From Pseudomonas sp. (GTDB taxonomy: Bacteria > Pseudomonadota > Gammaproteobacteria > Pseudomonadales > Pseudomonadaceae), in assembly GCA_003523465.1 (NCBI GenBank), contig DQAA01000029.1, positions 681 to 6,608 of the forward strand: DNA of 5,928 nt, written 5' to 3'. Both the position numbers and the translations under genes were made by a program. Below, piece by piece: positions 1 to 4,226 of the stretch. How positions within the stretch are numbered: position 1 is the first letter of the stretch; every line of letters starts with the position of its first letter. Below the pieces are notes generated by a model. That model made no database searches, was not told the origin of the DNA, and was given only the letters and a program-made list of their open reading frames with translations.

Positions 1-969
1 ATCATGGGTAGTCCGGCTCACAGGTTCGGGTCCGGCGGCCGGCGCATGATCGCGGCCCAGCCCGGAGACCTGGTTTGTAGCACGATCCGGGGCTCCGTCG
101 CCGGGCTCTTTTTCCCCGGGATCCTTGCCTTCCTGGGACATGTGCTCGATCACCGCATTCATCTCCGCCCCGAGCAGCAGCACCGCGGCAGAAATGTAGA
201 AGTACAGGAGCAGGACGATGATCGCCCCGATGCTGCCGTACATGGCGTTGTAGTCGGCGAAGGTCTTCACGTAGTAGCCGAAGCCCAGGGAGGCGATGAT
301 CCAGACCACCACCGCCAGTACCGAGCCCGGGGTGATGAAGCGGAATTCCTGCTTCACGTCGGGCATCACGTAGTAGATCAGCGCCACCGCCACCATCATC
401 AGGACGACGATGGCCGGCCAGCGCGCCACGGTCCAGACCGTGACGATGAACTCTTCCATGCCCACCTGCGAAGCCACCCAGCTCATCACCTGCGGGCCCA
501 GCACCATCAGCGCGGCGGCGGCCAGGAGCATGCCGGCGATGCCCACGGTGTAGAACACCGACAGCGGAATGCGCTTCCACACCGGGCGTCCTTCGACCAC
601 GTCGTACGCGGCATTCATCGCGCTCATCATCAGGCGCACGCCGGCGGAGGCGGTCCACAGGGCGATGACGATACCCACCGAAAGCAGGCCACCCTTGGAC
701 TGCTGGAGCTGGTCGATCACCGGATTGACCTGTTCCAGGGCCTGGGGCGGCAAGACCAGTTCCGACTGAAGGCGCAGCCAGGAGAAGAAGTCCGGCAGGT
801 GCAGGAACCCGATCAGGGCAATGAGGAACAGCAGGAAGGGGAACAGCGAAAACAGCATCTGGTAGGCCAGTGCCGACGCGTAGGTGGACATCTCGTCGTC
901 GAGGAATTCCTGGACGGTTCGCACCAGTACGCGGTGCACCGGCAGACCGCGTAAATGGGTAAGTCTCAT
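1..969 (-). CDS. YihY/virulence factor BrkB family inner-membrane protein, C-terminus cut by window edge
   Basis: Polytopic inner-membrane protein of the YihY/BrkB family, once mislabelled ribonuclease BN; its molecular function is not firmly established. The frame is open from the ATG at 967-969 to the left edge, giving 323 residues and no stop. AAGGAG at 976-981 lies 6 nt upstream of the ATG. The family signature begins near residue 28 (TYASALAYQMLFSLFPFLLF) and recurs around 95-122 (LLSVGIVIALWTASAGVR, then MNAAYDV). Hydrophobic helices lie at about 35-56, 95-115, 136-158, 180-201, 213-232 and 247-268, the usual six. The segment YYVMPDVKQEFRFITPGSV (199-217) and the stretch YGSIGAIIVLLLYFY to LLGAEMNAVIEH (244-276) are also typical. 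After residue 276 comes a hydrophilic tail rich in Gly, Pro, Asp and Glu, and the gene leaves the window inside it. Leu6 uses the rare codon TTA. A separate upstream terminator (1055-1083) suggests that it has its own promoter. Confidence 0.93.
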   Translation of the reverse strand, partial: MRLTHLRGLPVHRVLVRTVQEFLDDEMSTYASALAYQMLFSLFPFLLFLIALIGFLHLPDFFSWLRLQSELVLPPQALEQVNPVIDQLQQSKGGLLSVGIVIALWTASAGVRLMMSAMNAAYDVVEGRPVWKRIPLSVFYTVGIAGMLLAAAALMVLGPQVMSWVASQVGMEEFIVTVWTVARWPAIVVLMMVAVALIYYVMPDVKQEFRFITPGSVLAVVVWIIASLGFGYYVKTFADYNAMYGSIGAIIVLLLYFYISAAVLLLGAEMNAVIEHMSQEGKDPGEKEPGDGAPDRATNQVSGLGRDHAPAAGPEPVSRTTHD

Positions 970-975
970 TGGCGT

Positions 976-981
976 CTCCTT
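976..981 (-). promoter_or_regulatory. Ribosome binding site of the YihY-family gene
   Basis: On the minus strand this reads AAGGAG, 6 nt before the ATG at 967-969. It fixes that ATG as the start. The next in-frame Met is residue 27, which would remove the conserved N-terminal segment before helix 1. Confidence 0.85.
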
Positions 982-1009
982 GCGCTTCCTGAAGCTCGGT
1001 TACAAAACA

Positions 1010-1034
1010 GTCTAATAGACCCTGCACACCAGGG
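1010..1034. promoter_or_regulatory. Two abutting small dyads in the region upstream of the YihY-family gene
   Basis: A perfect 5-1-5 inverted repeat (GTCTA-A-TAGAC, 1010-1020) runs directly into a perfect 5-5-5 repeat (CCCTG, five bases, CAGGG, 1020-1034). They lie 41-65 nt upstream of the start codon, between it and the csbD terminator, which is where this gene's promoter should be. The minus strand offers a weak -10 (TATTAG, 1012-1017) inside the first dyad and no convincing -35. An operator or a small leader hairpin is possible, but the dyads are short enough to be chance. Confidence 0.25.
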
Positions 1035-1054
1035 TGCGATTCCCTCTTGCGCTC

Positions 1055-1083
1055 AAAAAAAACGGCCATCCATGGATGGCCGT
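1055..1083 (-). terminator. Intrinsic terminator of csbD
   Basis: Positions 1062-1083 form a perfect 22-bp palindrome (half-site ACGGCCATCCA). As RNA it would fold into a stem of about 9 bp with a 4-nt loop. On the minus strand it is followed directly by a run of eight T (1062-1055). It begins 22 nt past the csbD stop. The T run lies only on the minus-strand side, so it should end transcription leaving csbD and separate it from the YihY-family gene downstream. Confidence 0.92.
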
Positions 1084-1105
1084 CTTCGCTTGGCCCGCAG
1101 GCCGG

Positions 1106-1285
1106 TCAAGGCTTCTTCACGGCATCCTTGACCTTGCCAACGGTTTGCTGGGCTTCGCCCTTGAGTTCCTGGGCCTTGCCTTCAGCACGCAGTTTGTCGT
1201 TGTCGGTCACCTTGCCGACACCCTGCTTGATATTGCCGACCGCTTCGTTGGCCATGCCTTTGACTTTGTCTTTGGTGCCACTCAT
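1106..1285 (-). CDS. CsbD family small stress-response protein
   Basis: A 59-residue, highly charged protein beginning [20 protein letters not shown]. The family pattern is clear: a KDKVKGxANE.GxxK start, then [28 protein letters not shown] and a Lys-rich end. CsbD proteins are small, soluble and helical, accumulate in general stress or stationary phase in several bacteria, and have no known catalytic activity. I chose the ATG at 1283-1285 because a perfect TAAGGAG (1293-1299) sits 7 nt upstream. An in-frame ATG at 1319-1321 would add 12 residues but lacks a comparable site and departs from the family N-terminus. The length matches the family norm of about 55-70 residues. The gene lies 93 nt downstream of the cysteine-repeat gene on the same strand with no terminator between, so read-through from it is possible. 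I could not identify its own promoter with confidence. Confidence 0.93.
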   Translation of the reverse strand: MSGTKDKVKGMANEAVGNIKQGVGKVTDNDKLRAEGKAQELKGEAQQTVGKVKDAVKKP

Positions 1286-1292
1286 GGGATTT

Positions 1293-1299
1293 CTCCTTA
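1293..1299 (-). promoter_or_regulatory. Ribosome binding site of csbD
   Basis: The minus strand reads TAAGGAG, a near-perfect anti-16S match, 7 nt before the ATG at 1283-1285. It decides the start in favour of this Met over the upstream in-frame ATG at 1319-1321. Confidence 0.88.
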
Positions 1300-1378
1300 A
1301 CGGGATAGTCGGAATCGACAATGAGTGGAGTGGCAGGCGAAGCGGGGAGTTTCATTTATTTTTCGACAAGGCGCCGGG

Positions 1379-1804
1379 TCACCGGGTTTCCGCGTCGCAC
1401 CGGCGGCGCAGGTCCGTATTGCTGATGCTGGCACAGCTGCCATTGTTGTTCTTTGCATCGCAGTAACGACGCTGGTCGGCATCGCCGATGGAGGCGCAGC
1501 TGCCGCCGTTGGTGTCGGCGTCGCACATCCTGCGCAGATCGTTGTTGCTGATGGAGGCGCAACTGCCGTTGTTGTTCTTCGCATCGCAATAGCGGCGCTG
1601 ATCGGCATCACCGATGGAAGCGCAACTGCCGCCATTGGTGTCGGCGTCGCACATCCGGCGCAGATCCGCATTGCCGATGCTGGCGCAACTGCCATTGTTG
1701 CTCACGGCATCGCAGTAACGACGCTGGTCGGGATCACTGATAGAGGCGCAGCTGGCGCTGGCATAACCGCTGAACAGCAACAGGAACGCTAAAAGGACTC
1801 GCAT
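1379..1804 (-). CDS. Exported cysteine-rich protein made of six 21-residue tandem repeats; function unknown
   Basis: A 141-residue protein with a classic cleavable signal peptide: MRVLLAFLLLFSGYASA, with cleavage predicted after Ala17 (A-S-A). The mature part, from Ser18, is nothing but repeats. The unit is SCASI[GS][DN]xD[QL]RR[YMR]CDAxxNxG, 21 residues, five full copies plus a 19-residue last copy. Each copy carries two Cys (positions 2 and 14), giving 12 in all, evenly spaced by 12 and 9 residues, as expected for disulfides formed in the periplasm. Units alternate between a QRRY type (1, 3, 5) and an LRRM/LRRR type (2, 4, 6), so the higher-order period is 42 residues. Small proteobacterial proteins with CxxIxDxDxRxxC motifs exist, but I know no function for them. 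AAGGAAG (1810-1816) lies 5 nt before the ATG. There is no lipobox and no anchor, so it is probably soluble in the periplasm or released. Confidence 0.85.
   Translation of the reverse strand: MRVLLAFLLLFSGYASASCASISDPDQRRYCDAVSNNGSCASIGNADLRRMCDADTNGGSCASIGDADQRRYCDAKNNNGSCASISNNDLRRMCDADTNGGSCASIGDADQRRYCDAKNNNGSCASISNTDLRRRCDAETR
1382..1753 (-). repeat. Tandem 63-bp coding repeat, six copies, with 126-bp higher-order period
   Basis: The units lie at 1691-1753, 1628-1690, 1565-1627, 1502-1564, 1439-1501 and 1382-1438 (the last is short). Units 3 and 5 encode identical 21-residue peptides but differ at nine of 63 bases, and all nine differences are at codon third positions. Units 2 and 4 differ by two amino acids and several synonymous changes, including a serine codon switch (AGC versus TCC). 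The array is therefore an old duplication of a two-unit block kept under protein-level selection. It is not a recent slippage tract. Because the unit length is a multiple of three and stop-free in other frames, long spurious reading frames run across it on both strands. Confidence 0.9.
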
Positions 1805-1837
1805 GGATTCTTCCTTGGGATGGGGACGCCGAGCGGC

Positions 1838-1856
1838 GACATCAAATTGACATCAA
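1838..1856 (-). promoter_or_regulatory. Direct repeat TTGATGTC x2 with 11-bp period upstream of the cysteine-repeat gene
   Basis: On the minus strand TTGATGTC (1849-1856), three bases, TTGATGTC (1838-1845): a perfect 8-bp direct repeat spaced one helical turn apart. OmpR/PhoB-class response regulators commonly bind tandem half-sites with this 10-11 bp period. It ends 34 nt before the start codon at 1804. It overlaps the candidate ECF -10 described separately, so occupancy there could repress. The sequence does not match a regulator box I know. Confidence 0.35.
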
Positions 1857-1872
1857 CCTTGAAAAAAGTTCC
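1846..1872 (-). promoter_or_regulatory. Candidate ECF sigma (AlgU/RpoE-like) promoter of the cysteine-repeat gene
   Basis: On the minus strand GGAACTT (1866-1872) matches the -35 element of the RpoE/AlgU group. It is followed 14 nt later by GTCAAT (1846-1851), resembling the group's TCTGA/TCAAA -10. Counted from GAACTT to TCAAT, the spacer is 15 nt, one shorter than the usual 16-17. Transcription would start roughly 35 nt before the ATG. Envelope-stress control would suit an exported protein rich in Cys, but this is inference from a motif match alone. Confidence 0.35.
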
Positions 1873-1961
1873 CGCCCTTCCCCGTGCTCCATGGCTTTAT
1901 GTTTCAGCCCAATGCCCGCAAAATAGCCGACCTTTCCAAGCGTCACTCGCAGGACACCCGC

Positions 1962-2339
1962 ATGAAACTCGACAAGACCACCGCCATCGCCCGCCGTAAC
2001 GAGGCGCTGGGGACTCCCGTGCTGAACAGCGACAACACCCTGTTCGCCGTGCTCGACAGCAAGCGCAGCCTGTGGTGGTTCGATGTTCCTGTGGCCTGGC
2101 TGCGCAAGAACAGCGACTTCGTCAACCTGCTGCTGCACACCCCGGACACCGACAAGCTGCAACATCTGAAGGTGCCGGTGCGCGACCTGCGCACCCATCA
2201 GGAGAAGATGGAAGTGCGCAACGCCGGCAAGCGCCGCGCCACCATCAGCCTCGCGCTCTCCGCCGACCGTGACTCGCTGCTGCGCGACTTGCGCCCCGGT
2301 GGCGACAACCTGGATTTCTCCGGCTACCGCCAGCGCTGA
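1962..2339 (+). CDS. Conserved-looking hypothetical protein, 125 residues
   Basis: I do not recognise the family. The product is MKLDKTTAIARRNEALG...GGDNLDFSGYRQR: soluble, basic and charged, with no signal peptide, no membrane segment and no Cys. A hydrophobic core with beta character (TLFAVLDSKRSLWWFDVPVAWL, residues 26-47, with a Trp-Trp pair) is followed by NLLLHTPD (55-62) and KVPVRDLRTHQEKMEVRN (70-87). A final segment, RATISLALSADRDSLLRDLRPGG (92-114), looks like a beta strand leading to a helix. The coding bias is typical of Pseudomonas. I chose the ATG at 1962 because AGGA (1951-1954) lies 7 nt upstream. An in-frame ATG at 1884 would add 26 residues but has no ribosome binding site. 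The gene is divergent from the cysteine-repeat gene and ends 18 nt before the convergent cvfB stop. Confidence 0.75.
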   Translation: MKLDKTTAIARRNEALGTPVLNSDNTLFAVLDSKRSLWWFDVPVAWLRKNSDFVNLLLHTPDTDKLQHLKVPVRDLRTHQEKMEVRNAGKRRATISLALSADRDSLLRDLRPGGDNLDFSGYRQR

Positions 2340-2350
2340 GGGAGAGGAGC

Positions 2351-2364
2351 GCCCTGATCAGGGC
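2351..2364. terminator. Palindrome in the convergent junction, possible bidirectional terminator stem
   Basis: GCCCTGATCAGGGC is a perfect 14-bp palindrome. Flanking GAGC and GCTC extend the stem past a one-base bulge. It lies between the stops of the hypothetical gene (ends 2339) and the CvfB-like gene, and it contains the latter's stop codon (2358-2360). Neither strand has a T run after it, so it is not a standard intrinsic terminator. It may stabilise 3' ends or work with Rho. Confidence 0.4.
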
Positions 2365-3194
2365 AGCTCGATGCGGTTGTCGTGGATCACGATCTGGCCG
2401 CTCTTGTACAAGGCGCCGATGGCCTTCTTGAAGTTGCCCTTGCTGACCCCGAACATGTCGCTGATCACCTGCGGATCGCTCTTGTCATTGAGGGGCAGCA
2501 CGCCGTCGGCGGCCTTGAGCCGGGCCAGGATCTGCTCGTGCAGGCTGCTGGCAGCGCCCTCGCCGATCGGTTGCAGGCTCAAGGCGATCTTGCCGTCATC
2601 GCGGATTTCCTTGATATAGCCCTTCTCCTGCTTGCCCGAACGCAGGAACTTGAACACTTCGTTCTTGTGGATCAGGCCCCAGTGCTGGTTGTTGATGATG
2701 GCCTTGAAGCCCATCGGGCTCTCTTCCACCACCAGCAGGTCGACCTGCTGGCCCACCCGGTAGTTGACCGGCGCCTTGTCCAGGTAACGGTCGAGCTTGG
2801 CGGTGGCGGTGATGCGGCGGGTGCGGCGGTCGAGATAGACGTGCACCACGCAGTACTCGCCGGCGCGCATCTGGCGCTTTTCCTCGGAGTACGGCATCAG
2901 CAGGTCCTTGGGCAGGCCCCAGTCGAGGAAGATGCCGATGCTGTTGATCTCGACCACCTTGAGGCTGGCGAACTGGCCGACCTGGACCTTGGCCTTTTCA
3001 GTGGTGGCGATCAGCTTGTCTTCGCTGTCCAGGTAGACGAAGACGTTCAGCCAGTCTTCCACCTCGCTCGGCGTGTCCTTGGGGATGTAGCGATTGGGGA
3101 GGAGGATCTCGCCCTCCGCGCCGCCATCCAGGTACAGACCGAAGTCCGTGTGCTTGACCACCTGCAAAGTGTTGTAACGCCCAACTGAAGCCAT
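2358..3194 (-). CDS. cvfB: CvfB-like RNA-binding protein with S1 domains (YitL-type)
   Basis: A 278-residue cytoplasmic protein matching CvfB in length and layout: three S1-like OB folds, then a winged helix. The start is MASVGRYNTLQVVKHTDFGLYLDGG (domain 1, about 1-66, with ILLPNRYIP). Domain 2 (about 70-136) repeats the pattern as VGQFASLKVVEINSIGIFLDWGLPKDLLMPYSE. Domain 3 (about 146-208) holds VGQQVDLLVVEESPMGFKAIINNQHWGLIH and ends GKIALSLQP. The C-terminal winged helix (about 218-278) contains SDPQVISDMFGVSKGNFKKAIGALYKSGQI. CvfB binds RNA and affects virulence-gene expression in staphylococci; the role in pseudomonads is not settled. GAGGA (3203-3207) lies 8 nt before the ATG at 3192-3194. 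A good -10 with a GC-rich discriminator lies upstream. The gene is divergent from the lipoprotein gene and converges on the hypothetical gene. Confidence 0.93.
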   Translation of the reverse strand: MASVGRYNTLQVVKHTDFGLYLDGGAEGEILLPNRYIPKDTPSEVEDWLNVFVYLDSEDKLIATTEKAKVQVGQFASLKVVEINSIGIFLDWGLPKDLLMPYSEEKRQMRAGEYCVVHVYLDRRTRRITATAKLDRYLDKAPVNYRVGQQVDLLVVEESPMGFKAIINNQHWGLIHKNEVFKFLRSGKQEKGYIKEIRDDGKIALSLQPIGEGAASSLHEQILARLKAADGVLPLNDKSDPQVISDMFGVSKGNFKKAIGALYKSGQIVIHDNRIELP

Positions 3195-3221
3195 GTTCGA
3201 AATCCTCGCTGCGAGGCGCGC

Positions 3222-3227
3222 ATTCTA
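3222..3227 (-). promoter_or_regulatory. Probable -10 element of the cvfB promoter
   Basis: The minus strand reads TAGAAT followed by GCGCGCC. This is one base from the TATAAT consensus, with a strongly GC-rich discriminator of the kind linked to stringent control of growth-related promoters. The -35 expected 17 nt upstream (3245-3250, GGCCGA) is poor and lies inside the 16-bp palindrome at 3237-3252, so an activator or repressor may act there. Transcription would start near 3215, leaving a leader of about 20 nt. Confidence 0.5.
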
Positions 3228-3236
3228 CACGCGATC

Positions 3237-3252
3237 CAGGCCGATCGGCCTG
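3237..3252. promoter_or_regulatory. Perfect 16-bp palindrome over the cvfB -35 region
   Basis: CAGGCCGATCGGCCTG is identical to its reverse complement over all 16 bases. It covers the position of the cvfB -35 and lies about 110 nt upstream of the divergent lipoprotein start. No T run follows on either strand, so an operator is more likely than a terminator. Its core, CCGATCGG, shares the CCGAT/ATCGG arms of the next dyad at 3275-3297. Confidence 0.45.
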
Positions 3253-3274
3253 CGCTTCGGCAGTTTCGCCCGCA

Positions 3275-3297
3275 AATCGGCGGGCGTGACGCCGATT
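3275..3297. promoter_or_regulatory. 8-7-8 inverted repeat upstream of the lipoprotein gene
   Basis: AATCGGCG (3275-3282), seven bases, CGCCGATT (3290-3297): perfect arms. An inner alternative pairing, GGCG-TGA-CGCC (3283-3293), is also possible. It ends about 25 nt before the candidate -10 of the lipoprotein gene (3323-3328). Together with the 16-bp palindrome it puts four ATCGG/CCGAT half-sites in 60 bases of a divergent promoter region, which suggests a shared regulator. No T run follows. Confidence 0.4.
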
Positions 3298-3322
3298 GGA
3301 ACCGCGCGGGCCGAACCTGCTC

Positions 3323-3328
3323 TATAAA
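3323..3328 (+). promoter_or_regulatory. Candidate -10 element of the lipoprotein gene
   Basis: TATAAA (3323-3328) is the only AT-rich hexamer in the GC-rich leader and lies 31 nt before the start codon. The nearest -35-like hexamer, TTGGAA at 3296-3301, is 21 nt away, too far for a normal sigma-70 promoter, so the assignment rests on the -10 alone. Confidence 0.35.
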
Positions 3329-3359
3329 CACTGAGTACGCCAACGCAAGGACGCCCCTC

Positions 3360-4226
3360 ATGTCCGCTCGTCTATTCCGCTGCCTGCGCCCGCTCCTGCT
3401 GATTCTCGCCAGCCTCCTGCTGCTGTCGTGCACGCGCCTGGACCTGGCTTACCGCAACCTCGACGTATTGGTGCCGTGGTCCCTGAGCGACTACCTGGAC
3501 ATGAACCGCCAGCAGAAGACCTGGCTCAGCGGCCGCCTGAAACAGGAGCTGTCCTGGCACTGCAAGACCCAGTTGCCGGGCTACCTGGGCTGGCTCGACA
3601 ACATCCGCCAGATGGTCGCCAGCAACCAGGTCAGCGACCAGCAATTGCAGGCCCGGACCCTGGAAGCGCGCCAGGCGGTGTCGCGGGTCGCCGAGCAGAT
3701 CACCCCGTCGGCGGCTCAGTTGCTGCGCGGCATGGACGACGAGCAGGTGCGCGAGATGCGCCAGAACTTCGCCAAGGACATCGAGGAACGCCAGGCCAAA
3801 TACGTGAAAACCCCGCTGGCCCAGCAAATCGCCGAACGTGGCGAGCGCATGGAGAAACGCCTGTCGCCGTGGTTCGGCGGCCTCAGCCCGCAGCAGAGCG
3901 CGCGGGTGGCGTCATGGTCAGCGCAACTGGGCGAGCAGAACCGCCAGTGGATCGCCAACCGCGCCCATTGGCAGGCGCAGTTCAGCACCCTGATGGACCA
4001 GCGTCACAGCGACGACTTCGAGCCGCGCCTGGGCCAGTTGCTGCAGGATCGCGAACGCTTCTGGACCCCGGAATACCGCGTCGCCTTCGACAACACCGAA
4101 CAACAGCTGCGCAGCTTGCTGGTCGACCTCATGGCCCAGAGCAGCGAGCAACAGCGCCAGCAGCTGGACCAGCGCCTGGGCAAGGTGCGCAAGGATTTCA
4201 GCGAGCTGAAGTGCCTGAAGAGCTAG
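3360..4226 (+). CDS. DUF6279-like lipoprotein, probably outer-membrane anchored
   Basis: A 288-residue lipoprotein. The type II signal peptide has positive charges (Arg4, 7, 10), a hydrophobic core ([11 protein letters not shown]) and the lipobox L-L-S-C, with Cys24 as the lipidated residue. Thr25 follows, and no +2 Asp avoidance signal is present, so sorting to the outer membrane is likely. The start of the mature protein, [22 protein letters not shown] (27-48), resembles the conserved head of DUF6279 lipoproteins common in gammaproteobacteria. The rest is largely helical and rich in Gln, Arg and Glu, with coiled-coil-like stretches at about 90-165 and 245-280. Besides Cys24 the mature protein has only Cys68 and Cys285, which could pair. 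The function is unknown. AAGGA (3347-3351) lies 8 nt before the ATG at 3360. The stop overlaps that of aceK. Confidence 0.85.
   Translation: MSARLFRCLRPLLLILASLLLLSCTRLDLAYRNLDVLVPWSLSDYLDMNRQQKTWLSGRLKQELSWHCKTQLPGYLGWLDNIRQMVASNQVSDQQLQARTLEARQAVSRVAEQITPSAAQLLRGMDDEQVREMRQNFAKDIEERQAKYVKTPLAQQIAERGERMEKRLSPWFGGLSPQQSARVASWSAQLGEQNRQWIANRAHWQAQFSTLMDQRHSDDFEPRLGQLLQDRERFWTPEYRVAFDNTEQQLRSLLVDLMAQSSEQQRQQLDQRLGKVRKDFSELKCLKS
4223..4226. other. CTAG shared by two convergent stop codons
   Basis: The plus-strand stop TAG (4224-4226, lipoprotein gene) and the minus-strand stop TAG (4223-4225, aceK) both sit in one palindromic CTAG. The coding regions overlap by 3 bases with no spacer and no terminator between them. 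Each mRNA must therefore extend into the other gene, producing overlapping antisense 3' ends. Confidence 0.95.

Noticed and set aside
4..954. A 316-codon plus-strand reading frame antisense to the YihY-family gene
   Set aside because: It is His- and Asp-rich with no recognisable domain and no ribosome site. It mirrors the codon bias of the real minus-strand gene.
2..1069. A 355-codon minus-strand frame overlapping the YihY-family gene and the csbD terminator
   Set aside because: It is out of frame with the conserved membrane protein, its product is Arg/Gly/Pro-rich, and its start lies inside the csbD terminator palindrome.
1303..1308. CTATCC on the minus strand as a stationary-phase sigma -10 for csbD
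   Set aside because: The implied start would fall at the ribosome binding site, leaving a leader of about 12 nt, and no -35 is present.
1297..1695. A minus-strand frame across the same array with Cys-containing repeats
   Set aside because: It is a frame shadow. The array is stop-free in several frames because the unit is a multiple of three. This one has no signal peptide and no ribosome site.
1382..1753. CRISPR array or minisatellite
   Set aside because: The repeats are contiguous without spacers, in frame, and diverge at wobble positions, so they are a coding repeat.
1325..1792. A 155-codon plus-strand frame of hydrophobic Ala/Val/Ile/Gly repeats
   Set aside because: It is the antisense of the cysteine-repeat gene. 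The periodicity is inherited from the 63-bp units, and there is no ribosome site.
1848..1853. TTGACA on the plus strand as a -35 for the hypothetical gene at 1962
   Set aside because: It matches the consensus exactly, but 16-18 nt downstream there is only GC-rich sequence and no -10-like hexamer.
1884..1961. Upstream ATG at 1884 as the start of the hypothetical protein
   Set aside because: It has no ribosome binding site, and the extra 26 residues look unlike the rest. The ATG at 1962 has AGGA at suitable spacing.
2382..3188. A 268-codon plus-strand frame antisense to the CvfB-like gene
   Set aside because: It is rich in Leu, Val, Asp and His with no domain. The minus-strand product has three clear S1-like domains and a winged helix.
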